DNA of 64,000 nt from Rhizobium lentis (GCF_017352135.1 NZ_CP071454.1:3683001-3747000); one strand, 5' to 3'. Counted from the first letter of the stretch, positions 43,663-52,427 are shown. Notes: generated from the sequence alone by a model not told the origin. Numbers and translations: made by a program.

Positions 43663-44058
43663 ATTTATGACGCGCTGCAGCAATTTTGGCAAGGTGGACG
43701 CCTGAAAAATGTGCAAAAAGTGAGGCGCCTAAATAGTAATCAATGTGGCGCAGTTTCAGGCGTGCAGGAGAAGCCGATGGCGCTGCGCCGTAATTTTGGT
43801 CCTGAGCTCGACGGCGATGGTTCGTGCAAGGCGATGTCCCGGCTTGCTGGGTTCCGGAAAAATAATGCCGCAGCAGGCCGGAAATCGAAAGAGCATGCCT
43901 TCGGTTATCATGGTATATGACTTAGTTAAAATCCTGGGATGGGAATTTTTACCTTCGACCGGTGCGAGCTCAAAATCGCAATCTCGCGTCTGTTTCTGGC
44001 GATCCCATAGCCTCGATTTGAGACGAAAAAATTGAACACAAGGCTTGGAGGGCCGACC
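43663..44058. other. 396-bp divergent region between nasT and the peroxiredoxin gene
   Basis: Contains the presumed promoters of nasT (minus) and the peroxiredoxin (plus). A possible small gene at 43777-43920 is listed separately. No sigma-54 motif was found for nasT. Confidence 0.4.
43777..43920 (+). CDS. Possible small protein, 47 aa
   Basis: ATG at 43777 is preceded by GGAG at six bases, an ideal ribosome-binding site, and the frame runs 47 codons to TGA at 43920. The product (MALRRNFGPELDGDGSCKAM, then a Lys/Arg-rich tail) is hydrophilic and unlike anything I recognise. The good initiation site is the only positive evidence; it may be a chance ORF. Confidence 0.3.
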   Translation: MALRRNFGPELDGDGSCKAMSRLAGFRKNNAAAGRKSKEHAFGYHGI

Positions 44059-44718
44059 ATGAGCTTACGTATCAACGACATTGCCCCCGACTTTACCGCC
44101 GACACGACGCAGGGACCGATCAGTTTCCATGACTGGATCGGTAACGGCTGGGCCGTGCTGTTCTCCCACCCGAAGAATTTCACGCCCGTCTGCACGACAG
44201 AGCTCGGCGCCATGGCCGGCCTTGCGGGCGAGTTTTCCAAGCGCGGCGTCAAGATCATCGGCATCTCCGTCGATCCGGTCGAAAGCCATGCCAAGTGGAA
44301 AGGTGACATCAAGACCGCAACCGGCTTTGATGTCGACTATCCCTTGATCGGCGACAAGGATCTCAAGGTCGCCAAGCTTTATGACATGCTGCCGGCCGGA
44401 GCCGGCGATACCTCTGAAGGCCGCACGCCCGCCGACAATGCGACGGTGCGTTCGGTCTTCATCATCGGCCCCGACAAGAAGATCAAGCTGATCCTGACCT
44501 ATCCGATGACGACGGGACGGAATTTCAACGAGATCCTGCGCGCCATCGACTCCATCCAGCTGACTGCCAAGCACCAGGTGGCGACGCCGGCAAACTGGAA
44601 CCAGGGCGAAGATGTCATCATCACTGCCGCCGTCTCCAATGAAGACGCCATCACGCGTTTTGGCTCGTTCGATACAGTTCTGCCATATCTCCGGAAAACG
44701 AAGCAGCCAACGGCCTGA
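44059..44718 (+). CDS. 1-Cys peroxiredoxin (Prx6 family)
   Basis: 219 residues from ATG 44059, after GGAGG. The peroxidatic cysteine is in NFTPVCTTELG, and the C-terminal dimerisation arm (PANWNQGEDVIITAAVSN) marks the Prx6 class, which has no resolving cysteine in that arm. It reduces hydrogen peroxide, alkyl hydroperoxides and probably peroxynitrite, with an external reductant. Position beside the nitrate locus may be coincidental, though protection from reactive nitrogen species would fit. A clear terminator follows. Confidence 0.93.
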   Translation: MSLRINDIAPDFTADTTQGPISFHDWIGNGWAVLFSHPKNFTPVCTTELGAMAGLAGEFSKRGVKIIGISVDPVESHAKWKGDIKTATGFDVDYPLIGDKDLKVAKLYDMLPAGAGDTSEGRTPADNATVRSVFIIGPDKKIKLILTYPMTTGRNFNEILRAIDSIQLTAKHQVATPANWNQGEDVIITAAVSNEDAITRFGSFDTVLPYLRKTKQPTA

Positions 44719-44741
44719 TCGTTGGTTCGAGCTGTTCCCTG

Positions 44742-44773
44742 AGCCGCCGCGTCCCTGGCCCGGCGGCTTTTTT
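44742..44773 (+). terminator. Intrinsic terminator of the peroxiredoxin gene
   Basis: AGCCGCCG (44742-44749) and CGGCGGCT (44761-44768) pair perfectly and are followed by a run of six T ending at 44773. Confidence 0.9.
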
Positions 44774-44883
44774 GTGTCTGTTGGAAATCAAGCGCAGATA
44801 TGAAATCGGGGGAAGCTTCGGGACGACATCAATGCTATCTAGGATTTAGCATCGCGATGGAAGTTCGAACCTGCCGAGATCCG

Positions 44884-45840
44884 ATGATAGGGCGAAAACG
44901 TCAATCCGTCATAGGGAGGAGATGGGCAAAGGCCATGCTTTCGCTCTGCCTGCTGTTTTCCCAAATGGGCGCGGGAAAGGCTCAGCCGGAGGGAAGCGAT
45001 CATCCGGCGGCCTGTCTCTATTCGGGCCCTTCGGCTTCGGCATCGGGCGAGACCCTGTGTATCCGCAAACAGAGCTTCAATTACGATCTCTGCGTGGCGA
45101 TTGAGCATTTTGCTGCGGCCAATCAATTGCCGCCGGATTATTTCGCCCGTCTTATCTGGCGGGAGAGTACCTTTCGCCCCGACGCCGTCAGCTTCAAGGG
45201 CGCACAGGGGATTGCGCAGTTCATGCCCGGAACGGCGAAACTGCGCGGGCTCGAAGATAGCTATCAAGTGTTGGAAGCCTTGCGGAAGTCGGCGCAGTAC
45301 CTTGATGAATTGCGCAACCGTTTCGGCAATCTCGGCCTTGCCGCCGCCGCCTACAATGCCGGCGAAAATGGTCTTGCCTCTTACCTTGCGTCAGGAAGAT
45401 TACCTTACGAGACACGCAGCTATGTCATGGCGATCACCGCTCATACGGTTGACGAATGGAAGGATAACCTGCCGGAAGCTGCGGCCGCGCCGCTCGACAA
45501 AGACAAGCCCTTTCTCGATGGCTGTGTGGCGCTCGCGGAGAAGCGGACGCTGAAGGACACGTCCTGGCGTCAGGAGGGCGAATGGGCCCCCTGGGGCGTC
45601 CAGCTTGCGGCGAGTGCCGATGTCGCGGTGGCCCGGCGGATGTTTCGCGACGCCGTGCAGGATCTGCCAGCGCCATTGAATGCGGAGCAGCCGCTGATCC
45701 TGCGCCAGCGCGATCGCAGCTTCGGTTTTCGCCCGCGTTATGCCGCCCGCATCGTGCGGCAGACACGTATCGAAGCCAATGACGTCTGCAACCAGATCCG
45801 CAAACATGGCGGCACCTGCCTTGTTTTCAAGAACCGGTAG
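44884..45840 (+). CDS. Lytic transglycosylase (SLT domain), secreted
   Basis: 318 residues from ATG 44884. A signal-type N-terminus (RRWAKAMLSLCLLFSQMGAGKAQ) is followed by the Slt fold: LIWRESTFRPDAVSFKGAQG with the catalytic glutamate, GIAQFMPGTA, and AAAAYNAGENGLASYL. It cleaves peptidoglycan between MurNAc and GlcNAc with formation of the 1,6-anhydro ring, in the periplasm. The 140-residue C-terminal part has no recognised domain. Alternative starts at 44857 and 44800 exist; the chosen one gives a compact signal peptide. Confidence 0.88.
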   Translation: MIGRKRQSVIGRRWAKAMLSLCLLFSQMGAGKAQPEGSDHPAACLYSGPSASASGETLCIRKQSFNYDLCVAIEHFAAANQLPPDYFARLIWRESTFRPDAVSFKGAQGIAQFMPGTAKLRGLEDSYQVLEALRKSAQYLDELRNRFGNLGLAAAAYNAGENGLASYLASGRLPYETRSYVMAITAHTVDEWKDNLPEAAAAPLDKDKPFLDGCVALAEKRTLKDTSWRQEGEWAPWGVQLAASADVAVARRMFRDAVQDLPAPLNAEQPLILRQRDRSFGFRPRYAARIVRQTRIEANDVCNQIRKHGGTCLVFKNR

Positions 45841-45929
45841 TGCTTCCCATTCTCAGCGAAAAGTCTGCTTGCAGGATCGCCGGACGACGCAGCATAGTCG
45901 AAGCGGATCGTGTCACGGGAGGAACGGCA

Positions 45930-46883
45930 ATGCGAGTTTTGGTCATCGGGGCAACAGGTCATGTCGGAACCTATCTCGTTCCCCGTCTGGTTGAGGCCGG
46001 TCACGACGTCGTGACGATCAGCCGCGGTGCGGCGAAGCCCTACACGGCAAGCCGCGCCTGGGCCTCGGTCGATCAGCGACAGATGGACCGGGCAGAGATG
46101 GAGCGGAAAGGGGATTTCGGGCCGGCCGTGCGAGCCTTGAACGCCGATATCGTCATCGACATGATCTGCTTTAGGCTGGAACGCGCCGAGCAGCTGGTAA
46201 AGGCGCTGTCGGGGCATATCGGTCACTTCCTGCATACAGGCACGATCTGGACGCATGGCTACCCCGTGGCTGTGCCGACACGGGAGGAGGCGCCGAAGTC
46301 TCCCTTCGGTGACTATGGCATCCAAAAGGCGGCGATCGAAACCTATCTGCTGCAGCAGGCAAGGCTCCGCGGTTTTCCGGTGACCATCATCCATCCCGGC
46401 CACATTGTCGGCCCCGGCTGGGCGCCGCTCAATCCGGCCGGCAATTTCAATCTGCAGGTCTTTTCGACGCTTGCCCGTGGCGAAGCGCTGGCGCTGCCCA
46501 ATTTCGGCCTGGAGACCGTTCATCACGTTCATGCCGATGACGTGGCGGCAATGTTCATGGGTGCGATCGCCAATTGGAACGCCTCCACTGGCGAAAGTTT
46601 CCACGCGGTATCGGAGGCGGCCCTGACGCTTCGCGGTTACGCAGAATCCATGTCGCGGTGGTTCGGGCAGGAACCGAAGCTGACCTTCGCACCATTCGAC
46701 GTCTGGGCCCAGCGCCAGACGGCCGAAGATGCGGAGGCGACCTGGGAGCATATCGCCCACAGCCCGAACTGCTCGATTGCCAAAGCCCGGCACCTGTTGG
46801 GCTACAGCCCGCGATATACGTCCCTGCAGGCGGTGCAGGAAGCAGTCGGCTGGATGGTCGGGCAAGGCCGGATCGAGACCTGA
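45930..46883 (+). CDS. NAD-dependent epimerase/dehydratase family protein
   Basis: 317 residues from ATG 45930 (GGGAGGAAC upstream). The Rossmann loop is VLVIGATGHVGTYLV. The active-site Y-x-x-x-K reads Y-G-I-Q-K (DYGIQKAAIE), and IHPGHIVGPG plus HHVHADDVAAMFM follow as in extended SDRs. Such proteins act on nucleotide sugars or related substrates; specificity cannot be read. It converges on glycerate kinase with 25 bp between the stops. Confidence 0.87.
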   Translation: MRVLVIGATGHVGTYLVPRLVEAGHDVVTISRGAAKPYTASRAWASVDQRQMDRAEMERKGDFGPAVRALNADIVIDMICFRLERAEQLVKALSGHIGHFLHTGTIWTHGYPVAVPTREEAPKSPFGDYGIQKAAIETYLLQQARLRGFPVTIIHPGHIVGPGWAPLNPAGNFNLQVFSTLARGEALALPNFGLETVHHVHADDVAAMFMGAIANWNASTGESFHAVSEAALTLRGYAESMSRWFGQEPKLTFAPFDVWAQRQTAEDAEATWEHIAHSPNCSIAKARHLLGYSPRYTSLQAVQEAVGWMVGQGRIET

Positions 46884-46908
46884 TCTCCACTCAGTCATTT
46901 GCGGCACT

Positions 46909-48174
46909 CTATTGGATGAGGATCGCCCTGAAATCGTTGACGTTGGTTCCGGTCGGGCCGGTCTCGAAGAGATCGCCGGCAGCCTCGAATGCGGAGTAGC
47001 TGTCATTGCCGTCGAGCAGCCGGCGCGGATCGAGCCCGGCGGCGCGAAGACGTTTGACCGTGCCGCCATCGGCAAAAGCGCCGGCATTGTCCTCAGAACC
47101 GTCAATCCCGTCCGTGTCGGCAGCCAGGACATGAATTCCGTCATGTCCATCGATCGCGAGCGCCACGGCAAGGGCGAATTCGCCGTTGCGCCCGCCCTTG
47201 CCGCCCTTGGCTCTCAGCGTCACGGTCGTCTCGCCGCCGGACACGATGACGACCGGTTTCGAAAAGGGCCTGTTCCGCCCCAAGACCTCGCGGGCGATGG
47301 CCGCGTGCACCAGCGCTACGTCACGCGATTCGCCCTCGATCGCATCCGAAAGGATTGCCGGCGTGATCCCTCGCGATTTCGCCTCGGCGGCCGCTGCCGC
47401 CAGCGAAACCCCGGCAGAGGCGATGATATGATGCTCGTGCCGTAGGAAGACTGGATCATCAGGCCGCGGCGCATCCGCCCTCGGCGAGTTCAGATGGTCG
47501 AGCGCGGCCTGCGGCAGCTGCAATCCATATTGCCTGATGATCTCCAGCGCTTCGTGCCGGGTTGAACTGTCAGGCACCGTCGGCCCGGACGCGACATGGG
47601 CTGGGTTGTCGCCGGGAATGTCGGACACAATCAGACTGACGACTCTTGCTTTGGTCGCTGCCGCAAGTCTCCCGCCCTTGATGGTGGAAAGATGCTTGCG
47701 CACGACATTCATTGCCGAGATCGGCGCGCCGGAAGCAAGGAGCATTTCGTTGAGCGCGATCTCATCGTCGAGGGTCAGCCCCTCCGGCGGGGCGGGCAGC
47801 AGCGCCGAGCCGCCGCCGCAGATCAGCGCGATCACCAGATCGTCTTCCGTCAGCCGGTCTACCGCTTCCATCAACCGCCTGGCCGCAGCCAACCCCGCAG
47901 CGTCGGGAACCGGATGGGCTGCCTCGACGATCTCGGTGAAGCGCGTTTCGCAGCCATAGCCGTATCGGGTAACCACCAGTCCCCCGAGCGGTCCGTCCCA
48001 TGCGCTTTCGAGCGCCTGCGCCATCTGCGCAGCACCCTTGCCGGCGCCAATCACAACTGTTCTTCCCTTCGGTTTCTCCGGCAGGTGCGACTTGATGCCG
48101 GTGAGCGGATCGGCGGCGCGAACCGCCGCGTCGAACAGGCTTTTCAGGAAATCGCGGGGGGCGCTTATCGTCAT
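46909..48174 (-). CDS. Glycerate 2-kinase, MOFRL family
   Basis: 421 residues from ATG 48174; the frame's extra upstream codons are rejected. Characteristic segments are TVVIGAGKGAAQMAQALE, ALICGGGSALLPAPP, the VVRKHLSTIKGGRLA lysine region, VSDIPGDNPAHVASGPT, and the C-terminal MOFRL part (VVIVSGGETTVTL, FALAVALAIDG). It phosphorylates D-glycerate to 2-phosphoglycerate in serine/glyoxylate and tartrate metabolism; older annotations call it hydroxypyruvate reductase (TtuD). It is monocistronic here. Confidence 0.9.
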   Translation of the reverse strand: MTISAPRDFLKSLFDAAVRAADPLTGIKSHLPEKPKGRTVVIGAGKGAAQMAQALESAWDGPLGGLVVTRYGYGCETRFTEIVEAAHPVPDAAGLAAARRLMEAVDRLTEDDLVIALICGGGSALLPAPPEGLTLDDEIALNEMLLASGAPISAMNVVRKHLSTIKGGRLAAATKARVVSLIVSDIPGDNPAHVASGPTVPDSSTRHEALEIIRQYGLQLPQAALDHLNSPRADAPRPDDPVFLRHEHHIIASAGVSLAAAAAEAKSRGITPAILSDAIEGESRDVALVHAAIAREVLGRNRPFSKPVVIVSGGETTVTLRAKGGKGGRNGEFALAVALAIDGHDGIHVLAADTDGIDGSEDNAGAFADGGTVKRLRAAGLDPRRLLDGNDSYSAFEAAGDLFETGPTGTNVNDFRAILIQ

Positions 48175-48365
48175 CGTCGGTCTCTGCTGCCTAAAGTGTC
48201 GATCATGATGACGACTGTCGACGCATCGGCGTGGCGGCGTCAAGGCCGAAGGTGAGGTGATCTGGCGGCGGCGACGCAGTCTCGTCATTGAAAGAGGCGA
48301 ACGAATAGAAAGCATTAACCATCGTCCCGTAGACAACATATAGGATCAAAGGAAACCTGTGTTCG

Positions 48366-48665
48366 ATGGCCACTGAAACGACCCGCCGCCCCGCCGCCTC
48401 TCATGAAGGCAAGGTTATTGCTTTCCCCTCCGCAACCGGAACGGCCAATATCGAGCGCTGCGCTCGAGAACTCGGCCGGCGGCATGGCGCGGACGCGATC
48501 GAATTCTGGAAAGCCGAGTGCCGCAGGCTTGCCGATCAGCTTTTGGCCGCGGGAATGCCGGAGAGCGATGTCGGTCAGCGGGTGATGGAATTTCAACAGG
48601 ATGTCCAGATCGAACTGGTCCTCAGCCATCAGAAGCGGGCCGTTGCCAAGTCGCAGAAGCGTTGA
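48366..48665 (+). CDS. Small hypothetical protein, DUF6074-like
   Basis: 99 residues. After a basic N-terminus comes GKVIAFPSATGT, followed by a helix RCARELGRRHGADAIEFWKAECRRLADQLLAAGMPE and a final amphipathic helix. The VIAFP box and the W-x-x-x-x-x-x-L-x-x-x-L helix resemble small rhizobial DUF6074 proteins, a resemblance recalled rather than searched. Nothing is known of the function. It stands alone. Confidence 0.65.
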   Translation: MATETTRRPAASHEGKVIAFPSATGTANIERCARELGRRHGADAIEFWKAECRRLADQLLAAGMPESDVGQRVMEFQQDVQIELVLSHQKRAVAKSQKR

Positions 48666-48882
48666 TGGGCGCTTCTGGAAATGGGTCCCCAGTCCAGCTG
48701 TTTTTGATCATAAAGTTATAGCGCGTCGCACCCATCAGGTTTAATCAGATGGTCTGACCCGCAATCTGCATTTAGTGCGCCGTTCGCCATCTGGATAGAC
48801 CTCGATGGCATGAGGAACTTCCGCCCGGATGTGGAGTTGATGTTGTCGATTGACAGTATTGACGCTGCGGGAGCCCTCTCAA

Positions 48883-49275
48883 ATGTCGAAGAAATCCAAC
48901 TTCTTCTCGTCCTTCGCGACCGCAGTCGCCGAGCTGTCGGGAAGGCCGTTCACCTTTGTCGCGGCGCTGATGCTCGTACTCGTCTGGGCAGTTTCCGGGC
49001 CGTATTTTGATTATTCCGAAACGTGGCAGCTGGTGATCAACACGACGACCACGATCATCACCTTCCTGATGGTGTTTGTGTTGCAGAACAGCCAGAACCG
49101 AGACGGAAAGGCTCTGCAGGCGAAGCTTGATGAGCTCATTCTGACGAGCCAGGCCGCCAATAAATTTGTCGGCATTGAAAAGCTCGACGAGGGCGAGCTC
49201 AGGGAAATGAGCAAGAAGCTTGCAGAAAAGGCCGAAAGCGTCGAGGAGAAGGCGGATGAGAAATCTGCCACATAG
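48883..49275 (+). CDS. Low-affinity iron permease-family membrane protein (copy 1)
   Basis: 130 residues from ATG 48883 (GGGAG upstream). Two transmembrane helices (FTFVAALMLVLVWAVSGPYF; IITFLMVFVLQNSQNRDG) are followed by the family signature QNSQNRDGKALQAKLDELI and a charged C-terminal coiled coil (REMSKKLAEKAESVEEKADE). The Pfam family is named after yeast Fet4, but the bacterial members are short and iron transport is unproven. A second member faces it convergently at 49306-49665. Confidence 0.85.
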   Translation: MSKKSNFFSSFATAVAELSGRPFTFVAALMLVLVWAVSGPYFDYSETWQLVINTTTTIITFLMVFVLQNSQNRDGKALQAKLDELILTSQAANKFVGIEKLDEGELREMSKKLAEKAESVEEKADEKSAT

Positions 49276-49305
49276 TCGACGCCGGGCTAAACGGGTCGCA
49301 CCTGC

Positions 49306-49665
49306 TCAGGCTCGCTTTTCCGAAATTTGGTCTTGATGTTGCTGCCGCATGTCTTCAATGGCATCGGCATCTTTCGTCTCGGCGGCAATCCAATGGTTTC
49401 CTGCCTCGCTTGATCGGATCAGTTCGTCGAGCTTGGCGTGGAGCGCCTTCATGTCGCGGTTTTGGGAGTGTTGCACCAGCAGCAAAATAAGGAATGTGAC
49501 GAGCGTGCCCACCATGTTGGTCAGCAGAAACCACTGCCGGGGAAACGAAAATCTCAAACCGACCGCCGTCCATAGAGCTATGAACCCAATCAGCGCGACA
49601 GGAATCACCCGATGCCCTGCCCATGCTACGGCGAAGTCGGAAATTAGTCGAAAGCGCCAGCGCAT
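49306..49665 (-). CDS. Low-affinity iron permease-family membrane protein (copy 2)
   Basis: 119 residues from ATG 49665, chosen because GGAG lies six bases upstream and the start then aligns with copy 1 (GTG 49722 is the alternative). Helices VIPVALIGFIALWTAVG and GTLVTFLILLLVQHSQ are followed by QHSQNRDMKALHAKLDELI, nearly the same signature as copy 1. The C-terminus is shorter and His/Gln-rich. The two genes converge with 30 bp between stops. Confidence 0.82.
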   Translation of the reverse strand: MRWRFRLISDFAVAWAGHRVIPVALIGFIALWTAVGLRFSFPRQWFLLTNMVGTLVTFLILLLVQHSQNRDMKALHAKLDELIRSSEAGNHWIAAETKDADAIEDMRQQHQDQISEKRA

Positions 49666-49844
49666 ATGGCTCTCCACAGCCCCATAGAGGAAGATGGAGC
49701 AGATCGCTGCCGTTTCCATCACAAGGAGTGTCGCGATTTATCAGATGCGCTTTTGGCGTGACGTGCTTGCGTTCGGCCTGGGCTCACTGCCAAGCCCAGG
49801 ACTTCAAACAAGGGGGCGCGGCGTTGAGACCGCGCCCCGCTTAG

Positions 49845-50765
49845 TTAGAGGCGGGACGTGACGATGAGATCTTCCTCTTCGTCGCGCTGCGATCCTCCCA
49901 GAGCCGCGGCCGCGGCGGCGATGAAGGCGCCGACCAGAAGCGACAAGGATCCAAGGAAGGCCGTGGTGGAGGCGGTTTTGCGTGCCTCGTCGGCAGCTTT
50001 CTGGGTGGCGACTTTGGCGTCCTCGATGCGCTTCAGCACCGTATCGACGCGGGCGCGCGCATCGGCTTCGGAAAGACCGGTCCGCGCAGAGACGATGGTG
50101 GCAAGATAGGCCTTGTCGTCATCTGGAATCTGCCCTTCGGCGGCGCCATTGAGGAGGATGCGGGAGACTTCCGATGTGGCCGCGGCATCGTTGGATGTCG
50201 CCGCCGCACGCGCCTGATCGGGACGCAGCAAGGCGTCGGTAAAATAGGCGGTCGAAAGATCCAGGGGCGAGGTTGCCGACGATGCTGCTGCGGTACCGGC
50301 GGCAGCGGCAGTCGAACCTACGGCCTGCGCGGCCGATCCGACCGCCTGCGCACCGGCGCCGGCAAGTGATGTCAGCGACGATGCAAGGAAACCGGCGACA
50401 AAGATCGTCGCCAGAGCCCAACTTATGAAACCATGCGCGGTGTCGCGGAAGAACACCTCATCGGTGTGGACGGCCGCCCATTTTGTGCGCAGGCGGCCGG
50501 TAACATAGCCCCCGAGCGCGGAGGAGAGCCATTGCACGACCACGAGCCAGATCGCCGCCGTGACGCCGAGCGTGCCCAGCGAACTGCTTTGTCCTGACCA
50601 GGGCGACACCATCGTCAGCCCAAGCCCCGAGCCTAGAAGCAGAAGGATGAGGGTGACTCCGATGGCGGCAGCCGCGCCGCCGAAGATGGGTCCCCACGTC
50701 ATGGCGGATTTGGAGGATTCGACCGGAGTAGCAACCTCTCCGGAACCTGTCATTGAAACCGACAT
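49845..50765 (-). CDS. Membrane protein with Ala-rich periplasmic segment, unknown function
   Basis: 306 residues. Three hydrophobic regions lie in the first 150 residues (GPIFGGAAAAIGVTLILLLL; AAIWLVVVQWLSSALGGYVTG; ISWALATIFVAGFLAS) and one near the C-terminus (FLGSLSLLVGAFIAAAAAALGG). Between them is an Ala/Gly/Ser/Thr-rich stretch and a helical, charged segment (LSEADARARVDTVLKRIEDA). Similar proteins are common in Rhizobiales without assigned function. It starts 9 bp after the 25-aa peptide gene, with which it probably forms an operon. Confidence 0.78.
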   Translation of the reverse strand: MSVSMTGSGEVATPVESSKSAMTWGPIFGGAAAAIGVTLILLLLGSGLGLTMVSPWSGQSSSLGTLGVTAAIWLVVVQWLSSALGGYVTGRLRTKWAAVHTDEVFFRDTAHGFISWALATIFVAGFLASSLTSLAGAGAQAVGSAAQAVGSTAAAAGTAAASSATSPLDLSTAYFTDALLRPDQARAAATSNDAAATSEVSRILLNGAAEGQIPDDDKAYLATIVSARTGLSEADARARVDTVLKRIEDAKVATQKAADEARKTASTTAFLGSLSLLVGAFIAAAAAALGGSQRDEEEDLIVTSRL

Positions 50766-50774
50766 GATCCGTTC

Positions 50775-50852
50775 CTATCGCATGAACAGAGCCAGAAGAA
50801 TGATGATCGGCAGTGGAACGCCGAGCAGCCAAAGTAGAATACCGCGACCCAT
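50775..50852 (-). CDS. 25-residue hydrophobic peptide
   Basis: ATG at 50852 is preceded by GGAGG six bases upstream and opens MGRGILLWLLGVPLPIIILL followed by ALFMR and a stop. It is a single transmembrane span with basic ends. A virtually identical style of 25-aa peptide (xLLWLLGVPxPxIILxxLF) recurs in many proteobacteria, from memory, which supports it being real. It precedes the 306-residue membrane protein by 9 bp and may assist or regulate it. Confidence 0.7.
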   Translation of the reverse strand: MGRGILLWLLGVPLPIIILLALFMR

Positions 50853-50977
50853 GAGAGACCTCCTGTCATAAATGACGTTACATGGTTGAGGTCGCTTAAC
50901 TTTTTACCGCGACGTTTGTTCCCGGCGGCTTGCAGTGGACTGCCGGGGTACCCTGGCCGGTTGCCCGCGCGATCCGC

Positions 50978-51247
50978 TCAATCGCGCGGCAGCGTCTCAA
51001 GCAACAGCAGATTGTCGGATCGGTTGCCGCATGCTCTGCATGTGAGGCGTCTGGCCAGTTGGGCGAGCGAGAGATCGGCGCCGCAGCGGCGGGAAATGTT
51101 CCACCGCTCGAGCGCTGTCAGGTGCCGGCATGCGCGACAGCGGGCATGAATGACGAACCACTGCGGCAATGTCGTCAGCGTCTGCGTTTTCATGTCGACG
51201 GCATAATCATGAGGGGGTGCGAGCTCGACGCTGCGACGATGTTTCAT
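50978..51247 (-). CDS. Small protein with two Cys-x-x-Cys pairs (zinc-ribbon-like)
   Basis: 89 residues from ATG 51247, which overlaps the upstream gene's stop (ATGA). The C-terminal half contains HARCRACRHLTALERW and RLTCRACGNRSDN: two C-x-x-C knuckles 30 residues apart, a treble-clef or zinc-ribbon arrangement. The L-x-x-L-x-x-R-L-x-C spacing resembles small Rhizobiales proteins of unknown role. A downstream ATG at 51193 is an alternative start. Confidence 0.65.
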   Translation of the reverse strand: MKHRRSVELAPPHDYAVDMKTQTLTTLPQWFVIHARCRACRHLTALERWNISRRCGADLSLAQLARRLTCRACGNRSDNLLLLETLPRD

Positions 51248-51453
51248 GTCCTTCGTGAGGCCAGCAGCAATCCGCATGTCGCACCGCGGCTCGGCGCTCG
51301 TTCCGCAAGGGCGAGCTGAAGTCGCAGGTGACGGCAATCCAGCAGTAATGTCGTGATGGCGGCGCGCACGTCTCCATCGTGGAAGGCGACCACTGCATCG
51401 ACTTCTCCTCTCAACGCTTCTTCTGCCAGCTTGCCGGCTAAATGCGCACGCAC
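51244..51453 (-). CDS. Small helical protein, coupled to the zinc-ribbon-like gene
   Basis: 69 residues from GTG 51453 (GGAG nine bases upstream). The core AVVAFHDGDVRAAITTLLLD followed by CRHLRLQLALAE resembles a family of short Rhizobiales proteins with a D-x-R-x-A-I-x-T-L-L-x-D-C-R motif that I recall from other genomes. Its stop overlaps the next start by four bases, which strongly supports both being real. Function unknown. Confidence 0.6.
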   Translation of the reverse strand: MRAHLAGKLAEEALRGEVDAVVAFHDGDVRAAITTLLLDCRHLRLQLALAERAPSRGATCGLLLASRRT

Positions 51454-51727
51454 GACCTCGATCTCCTTTCAGAGCTTCCTGCCACGAATTTTCAGATAGG
51501 CGGCCGCCAACGCCGATGTTCTTATTATGTTCCATGGAGCGCGCGCAAGTCAAGAGCGAGCCGACCCAACGAAAAATCTGCCTGGCGGGCATTCGGTGAA
51601 GGCGGGTGCGCGACCAGCATGTGAACAGTCGGCCAAAACCGAAGTGCCCGTACGCTTCCGAACGGAAACAATCTCAAGCGGCCCTCGTTCGCTCCCTATC
51701 CGCAATGAAACCAGTAAGGAGATGACA

Positions 51728-52036
51728 ATGCTTCTGAGGTTAATTGCAGTAACAGCGGTCTCGATTGGCCTCGCCACATCGGTCATGGCGCAGACCGGCG
51801 GCGGCAGCGGCTCGGGATCCGGCAGCGGCGGCGGCACCACGTCCGGCACGGATACAACCGGTTCCCCCGAAGGGACCGGCGCCAATACGACCACCGGGGC
51901 CGGGGCGGGTGGCGCTAGCGGCTCTGGCGGCGATCCAAACGATTGCCAGCGCCAGCAGGCCGGCGGCACCGGCAACCCCGCGCCGACCTCCGGCAATACG
52001 TCGACGCTACCCGATGCGGCAAACGCCTGCCAGTAA
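51728..52036 (+). CDS. Secreted Gly/Ser-rich protein
   Basis: 102 residues from ATG 51728 (GGAG six bases upstream). MLLRLIAVTAVSIGLATSVMAQ is a signal peptide; the mature region is dominated by Gly, Ser and Thr repeats (GGGSGSGSGSGGGTTSG), then a C-terminus with two cysteines (NDCQRQQ; AANACQ) that could form a disulphide. Low complexity makes homology uninformative. Its construction resembles the secreted protein at 33242. Confidence 0.7.
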   Translation: MLLRLIAVTAVSIGLATSVMAQTGGGSGSGSGSGGGTTSGTDTTGSPEGTGANTTTGAGAGGASGSGGDPNDCQRQQAGGTGNPAPTSGNTSTLPDAANACQ

Positions 52037-52247
52037 TGGCATCCTCGCGTCGTCTACCTGCCCCTGAAAGCGGACATCTGCCTTGGGGGACGGTGGCGCG
52101 TCGAGGTGCTGCGGACGATCGGGAAATCTTTTGCGTTCGGCTCTGACGCTCGATGAAGGAACCACATATATGTTTTGACGCAAGATGCTCTGGAGGGAGA
52201 GGTTTCCTGGCATCCCGATCACCGTGGTTTGAACATGAGGAGCATCG

Positions 52248-52427
52248 ATGAACAGATTTCGAGCATTGATAGCAGCCGGGGCGATCAGCCTTGCCGTCAT
52301 TGGTTCAGCTTGCTCGACCCCGCCGAATTCATATGGCTCGGCATCCGGGTACGAGCCCGGAGATTCGATGAACCGGGCCTGTGCCGATGGTTTCCGCCCC
52401 AACGAAGGCCGTTCGTGCAGCTATTAA
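52248..52427 (+). CDS. Small lipoprotein, 59 aa
   Basis: ATG 52248 has GAGGAG five bases upstream. The product begins MNRFRALIAAGAISLAVIGS followed by Ala and Cys 22, a lipobox (G-S-A-C) for lipidation. The 38-residue mature part has two more cysteines (NRACADGFR and GRSCSY). It ends 118 bp before the left attachment site of the tRNA-Asn element, so it belongs to the chromosomal backbone. Confidence 0.7.
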   Translation: MNRFRALIAAGAISLAVIGSACSTPPNSYGSASGYEPGDSMNRACADGFRPNEGRSCSY

